This document shows positions 1-8,415 of a DNA stretch of 27,153 nucleotides, in pieces. The notes under the pieces are model-generated. The model did not search any database and had not been told where the DNA came from. It saw nothing but the letters and a program-made list of their open reading frames with translations. Position 1 is the stretch's first letter. Each line of letters begins with the position of its first letter. The translations under genes were made by a program, and so were the position numbers. The DNA lies in assembly GCA_027576995.1 (NCBI GenBank), contig JANBQC010000386.1:1-27153 (forward strand), read 5' to 3'. This stretch comes from Dimargaris cristalligena. Lineage: Eukaryota; Kickxellomycota; Dimargaritomycetes; Dimargaritales; Dimargaritaceae.

Positions 1-2682
1 CATTTGAGTGACAAACCAGTTCACCTGGAGAAGCCACCCTGCCCTTTTGATATATTTTTGTTGTTCATTTTAGTAGCCTGATACCACCACACTGTGACAC
101 CGTCTCCTGAATAATGGACATCTCAGATAGTCTGACCAGCATTGTTTAAATATTGCCAACTTTGTCAAAGTGACAGTGGTCTGAGCTCAATGGAAGTTTT
201 ATGTGAATATCAGTCTACTATAAATGGATTGGATCATTCAAGAGAAACACCAAACCTAGTGGGATACTGGGATCGGCATTATTAGAATAATGATTGACCT
301 GGTTCAATATAGACATAGCAATTCAATGCCTTGCCATGAGATGATATATTGGTTTGTCAGCTAATATTTAAAGTGCAGCAAATACCACACCTGGTTAAAT
401 AATATTATTGCTTCTATCCGCTTTTCACAGCCTCCTTAAGATAGCACTATTATATGCTACATCCACACCCCTACTATTCCTCTTTCATATACCATAACCG
501 TATACCACTTTGCACCAGCATGTAACTGCCATTGTCCCTCTACGCATTGCTGATTTTTGTCCCTGTTGCCTTTATGGCTCTGCCGGCATATGTTACTGTC
601 ATTGGCACAAAGAATACTCCGGCTAAGGGTTGCCCCGGCAGCGGCCTGGTAAAAAAGGCAATAGGCTACAGCAAAAGGATTGTCAACTCCAACTTCGGGG
701 CCACAGTTGGTGGAAGTGTTGTTGGAGCGGTCACTGAAAAGGTCTTAAGTGGCTAAGGGTGCGACACAATGAGCACCCTGGCTACACTATTTATATGCCC
801 TGTTTGGTTGTGTTTTTTACTAATCTGCAACCTATGGGTCCAAATATATGACTGATCCTAGTAAATAAATGGCCGTACTTACTTGTGCATGAAGAATGAC
901 CCGCTAGCCAACTCCAATACCCTATACTCTGAGATTGGGTGGTAATTGAAAATTAGCTAATAATGTACATAGTCAGGTGTACGACCTGGCTGTTTCAAAT
1001 GAAAATACTAATTGATTTCAAAAAAGGAGCTGATCTGACGGTACCCGTGGCACTGGAAACAACTGAGCTTAATAAGAAATATCACACTCATATTGTATTG
1101 AAGTGAACCGCATGGGATATGGTGCTATCGGTTTGTCTCGAATATGCATATTTAAAGAGACTACTGGCCTATCTGTTGGATTTTTATTATTTAAGGGATA
1201 TCTCAATTTTGGGTATGATTGGGCCGATACAGCAACCACTGCCGCTAAATACTAACCTACTAACCACCAGGGTTCCTGAAAATGGGTTTCTAAACTCAAA
1301 TAAAATTGAGATTGTGTAATTTACCTAATCTAATACAAATAATACGGTCAACTAGTATGCAAGCACCCATTATTAGGTACGACTTTTAGAAGTAATTCGT
1401 AGCCACTGCCTTTCAGTGCAAACACGGTGACAATCAAATAACAGTAAAGAATGATCTCTAAGTCTTTAAATGCACAGCGTAGCAATCCAGTGGAACGATC
1501 AGGAACAGCCATGTGACACCTACAAAAATACTGAGCCGACACCAGGTTACACTAAAAGCGAGTCTAATGGGAATTCGAATAGCGGTACTTATCGCGAATA
1601 ACTCGGGCATTGCCCTTACTTTGTCGTTAGTCTTTCCCCGCATTTGCTACTGCAGCATCAGGGGGTTGGACTTATGAAGGTCAAGCCTTCCAAAGTGGGC
1701 CGCGATATTGTAAGTAAACATGGAAACTGTGTGGATATTAAACCCAGGCAGTTACTAAATCCGAAAAGATGGTTTACTATTACATTCCGATGCGCATTGT
1801 TCATGAGCGCCAAGCCAAGTAGATATATAATTGCTGGGGAATAAGAATGGATGACAAGGGAGTAGTCCCTTTGAAATACAGTAGTTTAAATGCGTAGTAT
1901 TACGACCCGGTGATATGCAGGGGTATATAATATACAGTAGGGCGTGATAGTAGGGTTGTCCGTATATGTTTCATTTGAAAGTGGGGATGGCGGAAATGGC
2001 ACCTCCTCAATCCAACAAAAAAGACCTAAATGTATATTTAAAAAACTATTATTATTGATAAATATAAAAGCTACTACTCTGGTCAGAACTAATTTGACCT
2101 AATGCAATGATTGATGCAACGAATTGGGGCTAAAAATGAGTTGGAATCGACAATTGGATGATAATTAGATGGGAGGGAAGGGGAATAATTATGCAAATTC
2201 CAGGCCAGCTTGGTTCAGTATATACGGATGGTGTTGTGAGGGGTGGTGATTTCCGATCAAAAAAAACCCCCCGAATTCGCGTTGGTTTCCCGACCTACTA
2301 AGGTCAGTACTTCGCCTATAAAACAGCTAAACATAAAAAATATATATATCAAGATATCAAGACCTTGACCAATAGTAATTAAGCCGGTTCGGTGTGTAAG
2401 GCCGGTTAACCAGTCTACATCTGGCCATGGTTGCCGTATGTCAAATCGAAGGGATGAAACCCCAATCGGAACAGGAGCCCAATTAATAATACTGCTCGCT
2501 GCTTACGATCCTAAATACGACACATCCTGGACGAGGTACCGACCCAGGCAGGCACTGCGATGGGGGTATTACATAATCCAGCAGTTTAGGCCATGCGCCT
2601 CACTGAGTCCGATGAATTACTGGGCTCCCGAAAGAGGGGGGGAGGGAGAAAGAAGAATGCCTAAAAGCACAGTGACTTGACT
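1..2682. other. gene-poor AT-rich left flank
   Basis: No gene could be supported in this 2.7-kb stretch apart from one weak short ORF at 574-756. The sequence is AT-rich with many stops in all frames. ORFs of 60-80 codons at 1119-1319, 1348-1542, 1644-1844 and 2438-2680 show no recognisable domain and no coding-like bias. It could be the intergenic flank of a gene outside the window or decayed sequence. Confidence 0.6.
574..756 (+). CDS. hypothetical 61-residue small protein (doubtful)
   Basis: This short ORF begins at ATG 574 and ends in TAA at 754-756. The product starts MALPAYVTVIGTKN and has a Gly/Val-rich C-terminal half containing GATVGGSVVGAVTE. The frame stays open upstream only to a TAA at 523-525, and the extra codons are hydrophobic (LYALLIFVPVAF), but no in-frame ATG lies there and there is no AG dinucleotide between 526 and 574 to act as a splice acceptor. 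A longer membrane-anchored form would therefore need a non-AUG start. No family is recognised. The ORF is short enough to be chance, although it is GC-richer than its surroundings. It could also be a remnant exon. Confidence 0.2.
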   Translation: MALPAYVTVIGTKNTPAKGCPGSGLVKKAIGYSKRIVNSNFGATVGGSVVGAVTEKVLSG

Positions 2683-3543
2683 TCACGGCAGCGAATCCGG
2701 GTGTTGGAATTGACAGGCAATTAGATGGTCTAAAAACATGATTTTTTCGGGGAATATGACTTTACAGCGAATACACACCAAGTTTTCGGCCACTTGGCAT
2801 TCCCACTCGTGCTGGTATAAGGCCCAAAGGAAAGTGCATTTAAAACTACAATTGGCGCAGCGAAACGGGTTGTCTTTGGGCCGGAATTTATAATCATTTG
2901 GATTATAGGCTGGGTTGGGGTAGGGATGGGACAGTGTGGAGGTAAAAGGCGTTGGGTACATTGAGGTGGGGGGATACTGGAGCGGGAATATCGAACCGGA
3001 GGGCAACGGATTTCGATATATGGGAAGGGAAGGAGCGTTAGGGATGGAGCTCGGATTGGGGTTGCGATTGGCGTATACTGGAAGGGGGTTTTGGTATATG
3101 GGAAGGGAAGGAGCGAAATTGGGGTTTTGGTGCATTGGAAGGGAAGGAACGGAGGGATGGTATACCGGAAGCGAGGCAGGGGGAATCTGATAAACCGGGG
3201 CAAAGGAATATGAATTGGGGTAGGTCGAGATTGAAGCAGCTGGACTCAGATAAACGGGGGGGGTTGGGTTCTGGTATACCGGCGTGGGAGGATAGAGCGG
3301 CATTTGGAACGTGATTTGTTGGGTCGGCACCGTTAAATACGATTCGGTGGTGTCGTTGTCGTTGTCGTTGTCGCCGTCAGATTCATCAGATGGTGCTGAT
3401 GATTCGTCTTGACTAGGTTGGGATTTTTGGTCCCCCGCCGACAAAGATGCGGGAATAGAGGAGGGGTCGGTGGTTGGCCAGACTAATGCAATGGGGGTCT
3501 GAGGGTGGTGGGCGTTCGGGTGGCAGGTATTAGACTCATCCAT
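2683..3543 (-). CDS. Pro/Tyr-rich repeat protein with two C2HC zinc fingers
   Basis: A single-exon ORF encodes 286 residues. An in-frame TGA 27 nt upstream (3568-3570) supports the start at 3543. Residues ~50-65 are acidic (ESDGDNDNDNDTTES). Residues ~75-215 are low-complexity Pro/Tyr/Asn repeats built on a unit like [LP]P[VI]YxNP, for example APSLPIYQNPLP and APSLPIYRNPLP; one PPVY matches a WW-domain ligand (PPxY). The C-terminus has two evenly spaced fingers of the form C-x2-C-x12-H-x3-C: C229, C232, H245, C249 and C257, C260, H273, C277. The final Cys in place of His makes both C2HC. I recognise no named family. A nuclear or nucleic-acid-binding role is inferred from the fingers only; protein binding is equally possible. 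The ORF itself is convincing; the function is unknown. Confidence 0.8.
   Translation of the reverse strand: MDESNTCHPNAHHPQTPIALVWPTTDPSSIPASLSAGDQKSQPSQDESSAPSDESDGDNDNDNDTTESYLTVPTQQITFQMPLYPPTPVYQNPTPPVYLSPAASISTYPNSYSFAPVYQIPPASLPVYHPSVPSLPMHQNPNFAPSLPIYQNPLPVYANRNPNPSSIPNAPSLPIYRNPLPSGSIFPLQYPPTSMYPTPFTSTLSHPYPNPAYNPNDYKFRPKDNPFRCANCSFKCTFLWALYQHEWECQVAENLVCIRCKVIFPEKIMFLDHLIACQFQHPDSLP
3017..3115 (-). repeat. degenerate intragenic repeat within the Pro/Tyr-rich region
   Basis: An identical 21-bp block occurs at 3017-3037 and 3095-3115, and a diverged third copy lies near 3132-3150. On the coding strand it specifies the APSLPIY segment. This indicates recent expansion of the repeat region in the two-finger protein. 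Confidence 0.7.
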
Positions 3544-3778
3544 AATGAAACGAGAATTACGGGCGAATCAATCTAATTAGGAACGCGGGTTTCTTGGTAG
3601 ACTAAAAAGAAAAAATGTATTTATTGATGCGCTAGGTGGCCTTGGCACTCCAATAAAAGGGGGGGTTGGGGGGCAAAAAGTGGATTTTTGGTGCAAAATG
3701 AAAAAAGCAAAGCATTCGGAAACGATGGATTGGAAAGGTGGTAAATCTCGAATGAGGGAGGGGGCGGCTCTCGTCTAT

Positions 3779-3799
3779 TATATATATATATATATATAT
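3779..3799. repeat. (TA)n microsatellite
   Basis: An uninterrupted TA run is followed after nine bases by TGGAATTACC at 3809-3818. The same decamer follows the TA tract at 4403-4423. Confidence 0.9.
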
Positions 3800-4402
3800 G
3801 CCACACTATGGAATTACCGGGGAGGGGAGGGGGGGGCGTTATCCCCAACCCAAGCAAATAAATATCCAGGAATGAGGGAATGGTCAACGAGGAATCCTTC
3901 CCGGCCACTGGTGCATCATGTTTGCTGACCATAGGCTTTTGGGTGAACAAGGGGAGGGCGCAACAAGGCCAAGTGAGAGTCAGTCGTGCATTCTGCACCA
4001 GTCCAGTACCCCGGTCGGCCCAGGTCAAACAGCCAACACAAAAAGGACCAGGGCGATAATCTAGGAGAGGTAGAAGATTAAGGAGGGAAGGAGAAGGAAC
4101 ATGCGCATCATGAATGAAAGACTATTCCCAAACAGACCACGCAAGGCGTAGCAGGTTGGAAGAATGGAAAACTGTGAAAATCAGGAGACATGCAGCGCTG
4201 TTGCTAGAGCCGGCCTGAATCAAACTACCGTTGCCTGTATGAAAGATGGAAAGAAAGCAAGAGAAGAAACCAACCAACGGGAAAATCTATTAACAATGGA
4301 GCTACCCGATGAAGCCACTGATAGATTAAAAGGGGGCACCGGTGATGTGACGCGTTACTCCGCCCCTGACACGAACATAATCATAATTATTGGATATTAT
4401 AT

Positions 4403-4423
4403 TATATATATATATATATATAT
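4403..4423. repeat. (TA)n microsatellite
   Basis: An uninterrupted TA run is followed by TGGAATTACC at 4430-4439, as in the tract at 3779-3799. Confidence 0.9.
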
Positions 4424-5159
4424 CTCGCGTGGAATTACCAACCCATCACTTGGTAGAATTCCACTCCCATGGCGAAGTATTCAACTGACCCATGAACCGG
4501 GCCAAGGCACCTATACAATTGATGCAACAATTTAAGATAGTTAAGCGAAAGTCATTGTGCGCAAAACCCTAAAGCGGAAGGGTGACGTATGTGTGGGCGC
4601 ACTGATGCTCCATGAATATAGGGGCAGGTTAATACGATTCTCCGCCCCATTTTTGACCCGAAATAGCAGGAGGGAGAAAGATACTTCTCTCCATTCCAAG
4701 TATGGTATGTTCACCTGGGCACAGCCGACTGCATAGAATGGGAATGAGGCTTTAGTGTCGAAAAACTGGTTGGCACTTGTAGAAGCCGATGCCCCCTTTG
4801 AAGCATGTTGCCAATTCCAACAGTCCGTCCAACTGATCAGCTGAAAGTGGATATCCATCAAAGATTGCCCATCATATGAGCAAGAGATAACGGTATAAAT
4901 GGTTTTATCCTGGATTTACTAATTCTAGAACCATTAAAAACATAAGTATGACTTCTATATATGTAATTTTTTTACGGGAAAACCTACATAAATCGCATGA
5001 AATGGGTAGTGTTAGGGGGGTGGGCGAAAGATAGATATAGGTGTGATCGAACGGGCATCATTAAAAAATGAGATAAAATAAAAAGTATATATAGCGGTGG
5101 CCCATACATAAATCAAGTGATACGAAAAACAACAACCTTCAGTATAAATGGAGGGTTGC

Positions 5160-7220
5160 TTATTTCTTGCCGTTCTTCGTTGACTGTTGCTGCGTCGCCT
5201 CAATCGTATTGGAAATCTTCTTGAATTTAGCCACGAAGAACCCGTCCATATTATGGGTATGGGGGTAGTACCGTTTAGTCAAGTTCAGGGTAGGGAGGAA
5301 AGTTTGCCCTTTGAAAGCCGTGAACCCAGCTTGGCCAAAATCCAGACCCGTGTCGACTAATTTGACGTTGGGCCGTTTACGCAGGGCGTAGTCCACCACG
5401 GCCTCGTTTTCGTCCACAGTCACGGAACAAGTGGAGTAAACGAGGTATCCGCCGCCGGTGGTCGATTTGGCATTGGTGGAGTCAATGGCGGCCAGAATGA
5501 GTTCCTTCTGGAGTCGGGTCAGCATCCGGAAATCCTGTTCGGATTTGTTGACTTTAACCGAAGGGTCCTTTGAAATGACCCCGGTACCACTGCAGGGTGC
5601 GTCGAGGAGCACCCGGTCGAAACTGCCCATGACTTTGGGGTATTCACGGCCGTCGTAGTTGGCCACGGCGGTGTTATGGATACCCAGGCGGTGGATATTG
5701 GCGACCAGGGCCTTTTGGCGGTCCTTGTTGGCGTCATTGGCCAGGACGAATCCGGTGTTCTTCATCAACGAGGCGAGATACGTGGTTTTACCACCCGGGG
5801 CGGCGCACATATCTAGGACTTTTTCGTGTTCGCTGGGGGCCAGGGCCATGACCGGTAGGAAAGAGGAGGCGGCCTGGATCATGTAGTGACCGGCCAGGTA
5901 TTCGGGCGTAGCCCCCACGGGAACGGGCGATTCGAAAATCTGCAGACCCACTTTGGACCATTTGCCCACGGGTTCCAAATTGACCCCGCGCGCAATAAGG
6001 GCCTGGGCCAACTCCCGTTTCCGGGTACGCAGCGTGTTGGTCCGGATAATGACGGGGCGCTGGATCTCGTTGGCTTCGAAGAATTCCACGGCTTCGGACA
6101 CGGGGAATAGTTCGAACAGCTTCTCGATCATGTAGTCGTTGTAGCCGTAGTAGAGGGCCATATCCTTCAACAGACGGGCCACATAGTCGGCCCGGGACCG
6201 CTGGGGGTCACGCATGGCCTTGAAGTTATCCAGGATCTGCACCACGTCGCGGATCCGGGCGTTCACAGTAGCCAGGTCGGCGCCTTCGCTTTCCTCGTCG
6301 TTTTCAGCGTCGTCGAGGAAGAGGTGCGGGTCACCGTCGGCATCCTCGATATTCGTCTGCATGGCCGACTCCTCCAATTCGGCCTGCGACATGGCAGCTT
6401 CCTTGAGCAGCCGTTTGGTTTCACGGCGGGCCCGGGTCACGAAATCGCCCTTGTCGGCATCCTCGTCGTCGTCCCCACTCGATATATCACCATCGCTATC
6501 CTCCAGCTCGCTATCCGAGGCTCCGTCGAATTCGTCGGCACCCACGGAATCAGCATCGGAGTCGACATCATCCCAGAGCAGTTGCTTGCCGCCGGTTTGC
6601 TCAGCTTCGCTACCGGACAGGTATTCATCATCGGAAGGCAACAGCGAGTCGTCATCGCTAACCTCGCTTTCGGGTTCGGGAGGCGGGGCATTCTTGGTCG
6701 CCCGGCCCTTGGACTTGGACGGGCCTTGTGTGGGGGTAGGGGCGGCAGCCTTGACGGGCTTTGCCTCTTGGACGGACTTTTTGGCCTGGGTGGGTGTGGG
6801 CTTAGCAGTTTTGCCCTTGGGGGCCGATTTAGTGGGGGTGGGGGTGGGGACCGGAGCCGGAGTTGGGACGGCCTTGACCTTCTTACCGGCCTTGCTGGTA
6901 TTTTTCTGGGAATCGGTGGCCGGCTGTTTCCGGACAGTTTCGGCCTCGGCGACAGCAGGGGCAGGGGCGGTGATCTTGGCCCTTTTTACAGTTTTGTTCT
7001 TGTTTTGCAAGGGATCGTTGGCCTGCCGTTTCCGGACTATTTCGATATCCGCGACGGCGGGAGCGGTGGGGATGGATGCGGCCTTGCCCTCGTCACCCGT
7101 CTTGGACCGGTTACGCTTCTGAGTGGCGGCGGTAGTGACCCGACTCACATTTTTGCCCGTCCGGACTTCGGTGGCGAGGTCCTGGGGGACGCCCTGCTTG
7201 TTGTTGGATTTACGACCCAT
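5160..7220 (-). CDS. NOP2: Nop2/NSUN1-type 25S rRNA m5C methyltransferase
   Basis: This single-exon ORF of 686 residues encodes the nucleolar SAM-dependent enzyme that, in this family, methylates a conserved cytosine of large-subunit rRNA and is needed for 60S assembly. Residues 1-180 are Lys/Ala/Pro-rich. Residues ~180-258 are strongly acidic (SDDDS, EDSDGD, DDDEDAD), as in nucleolar Nop2 N-termini. The RNA-binding/PUA-like lead-in has RTNTLRTRKREL near residue 388. SAM motif I is VLDMCAAPGGK at 468-478. The RsmB/Nop2 cysteine pair is present: DAPCSGTG with C543 and YSTCS with C598, the latter being the family's catalytic residue. The C-terminal block YYPHTHNMDGFFVAKF is also diagnostic. The start MGRKS in a GCCATGG context resembles other Nop2 starts. 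Yeast Nop2 is ~618 residues; the extra length lies in the disordered N-terminus. The gene is divergent from ECO1. Confidence 0.97.
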   Translation of the reverse strand: MGRKSNNKQGVPQDLATEVRTGKNVSRVTTAATQKRNRSKTGDEGKAASIPTAPAVADIEIVRKRQANDPLQNKNKTVKRAKITAPAPAVAEAETVRKQPATDSQKNTSKAGKKVKAVPTPAPVPTPTPTKSAPKGKTAKPTPTQAKKSVQEAKPVKAAAPTPTQGPSKSKGRATKNAPPPEPESEVSDDDSLLPSDDEYLSGSEAEQTGGKQLLWDDVDSDADSVGADEFDGASDSELEDSDGDISSGDDDEDADKGDFVTRARRETKRLLKEAAMSQAELEESAMQTNIEDADGDPHLFLDDAENDEESEGADLATVNARIRDVVQILDNFKAMRDPQRSRADYVARLLKDMALYYGYNDYMIEKLFELFPVSEAVEFFEANEIQRPVIIRTNTLRTRKRELAQALIARGVNLEPVGKWSKVGLQIFESPVPVGATPEYLAGHYMIQAASSFLPVMALAPSEHEKVLDMCAAPGGKTTYLASLMKNTGFVLANDANKDRQKALVANIHRLGIHNTAVANYDGREYPKVMGSFDRVLLDAPCSGTGVISKDPSVKVNKSEQDFRMLTRLQKELILAAIDSTNAKSTTGGGYLVYSTCSVTVDENEAVVDYALRKRPNVKLVDTGLDFGQAGFTAFKGQTFLPTLNLTKRYYPHTHNMDGFFVAKFKKISNTIEATQQQSTKNGKK

Positions 7221-7305
7221 GGCGGCGATGGAGAGTGCAATTGGCTAGAGACGAGACTGGTGAAGAAAACCCCGAGGGAGACCGAAGGTACGAATAATAT
7301 AGTAC

Positions 7306-7507
7306 CTGTAAATTGATTAAATAGACCAATCAAAGTAAACGACCAAGGATATGTGTGTTAGAATACGTTACAAAACGGTATTTGGTGGGCTTCGACGCCA
7401 ATGGAGTTCGGATAGAAATGGTTCACTAGGGTACTGGTAAAACCGGGGGGTTGGATAGGCTGATAAAGGCTACAAGGGTCCTGTCGATAAAGGAATACCC
7501 CACTTAC
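7306..7507 (-). other. NOP2: candidate 5' UTR intron of NOP2
   Basis: On the minus strand a donor-like AA|GTAAGTG begins at 7507 and an acceptor-like TTTACAG ends at 7306, giving a 202-nt intron that would join the leader ~85 nt upstream of the NOP2 ATG. The donor matches those in ECO1. This is inferred from splice-site shape only. Confidence 0.35.
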
Positions 7508-7628
7508 TTGGAGGGATCGCGCTGGAGTTGGTCCAAACTAAGAGAGAGCTCCGGGAATTCAAAGGGTCGGTAATTCAGTGAAGAAAACTACGGAATGGAG
7601 AGGCCGGACGCAAAGGGAATATAAGGTC

Positions 7629-7655
7629 ACTACTACTACTACTACTACTACTACT
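7629..7655. repeat. (ACT)9 microsatellite
   Basis: Nine uninterrupted ACT units lie between the divergent genes NOP2 and ECO1. Confidence 0.9.
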
Positions 7656-7944
7656 TTATCCAATGGCAAATGGGAGCAAGTGAGAATGACTAACAGCAAA
7701 AACCAAGTGAATCGAGCAATATTGAACCTTCGAAATCTATCTATCGCTATACTTGCTATTAGATACTGTCTCTCTGCTACAGCCGAGGCTTAATTTACTT
7801 TTCTTTCATTTTTTTGACTTACCAGCTTTTCGCGCGTAATAAAGTTGCCCTGCACTTTTTTTTCTGGTCCTGCCTGGAGGATGTGCTTGCTTCATTGGCA
7901 GTGTCCTCCTTAGACACACCCAAATCGGAATCAGGGGATTAGAG

Positions 7945-7952
7945 TCACGTGA
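7945..7952. promoter_or_regulatory. palindromic E-box TCACGTGA
   Basis: This is an exact bHLH/Cbf1-type CACGTG core with symmetric flanks, located between NOP2 and ECO1. Such sites are bound by bHLH factors in fungi; function here is inferred. Confidence 0.45.
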
Positions 7953-8415
7953 TGAACTAAACCAATGATGTCTGCCATCCAGGCTGGTGTATGTGTTTAT
8001 AGGATGTGTGAGTGAGAGTATACACGTAGGAGACACCCAGGCGCTGAGAAGCTCGGCCAATGTTTATTGATGGTATAATCTATGCGCATATACCTGGCCA
8101 TGTCGGAGTTTGGACAATTGTATCATCCAGCTGAAGCAGACTCCCCGCCTATGTGAGACCCCCTTCCTCTTCCACTTCACCCTTGCTTCTATACCACTTT
8201 ACTTTACTCTACTTTACTTAGCCTTAACTGTAGCTGTACTTGTGGTTGTGTGTTCTATTTTCTCCCTTTAGTTTGCTATTGTTTTGGCCATACCTTATAG
8301 CTCCCCGACTAACAAGTAGTGCCCCCTTGCCATTCCACCCCAGCCTATTAAGCCCTCGAAATACTCCACAACTTGTACCTTACCCAGGGCCTCCTAATAA
8401 TACACGTAGTATACC

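Larger units (their letters stand above)
3544..5159. other. intergenic region with two TA microsatellites
   Basis: No gene was found. ORFs at 3621-4028 (minus) and 4164-4535 (plus) run straight through TA dinucleotide tracts and translate to YIYIYIY, so they are not credible. The region holds TA tracts at 3779-3799 and 4403-4423. The part next to 5160 should contain the NOP2 3' UTR; no clear poly(A) signal was identified. Confidence 0.6.
7221..8415. promoter_or_regulatory. shared divergent promoter region of NOP2 and ECO1
   Basis: About 1.2 kb separates the two divergent ATGs. It contains a palindromic E-box TCACGTGA (7945-7952), an ACT trinucleotide run (7629-7655) and a pyrimidine-rich stretch at ~8158-8280 leading into ECO1. 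Minus-strand ORF 7806-8060 ends just after a donor-like GCTGGTAAGTC (around 7828), so further NOP2 leader exons are possible. No coding gene is supported here. Confidence 0.5.

Noticed and set aside
2438..2680. Plus-strand 80-codon ORF ending next to the two-finger gene
   Set aside because: No domain, ordinary chance length, and it abuts the 3' end of a convergent gene without other support.
3621..4535. ORFs of 135 (minus) and 123 (plus) codons
   Set aside because: Both read through TA microsatellites as IYIYIY and show no domain.
6214..7316. Two long plus-strand ORFs (302 and 330 codons) opposite the NOP2 N-terminus
   Set aside because: They mirror the Ala/Pro/Lys- and Asp/Ser-rich low-complexity coding strand of NOP2, which leaves few antisense stops. 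Products are Ser- or Gly-rich with no domain.
7507..7590. Minus-strand stretch reading YRPFEFPELSLSLDQLQRDPS before a splice donor
   Set aside because: Briefly recalls the N-terminus of Sda1-type proteins, but it is ~25 codons, has no ATG, and no matching downstream exon exists before NOP2. Better explained as NOP2 leader.
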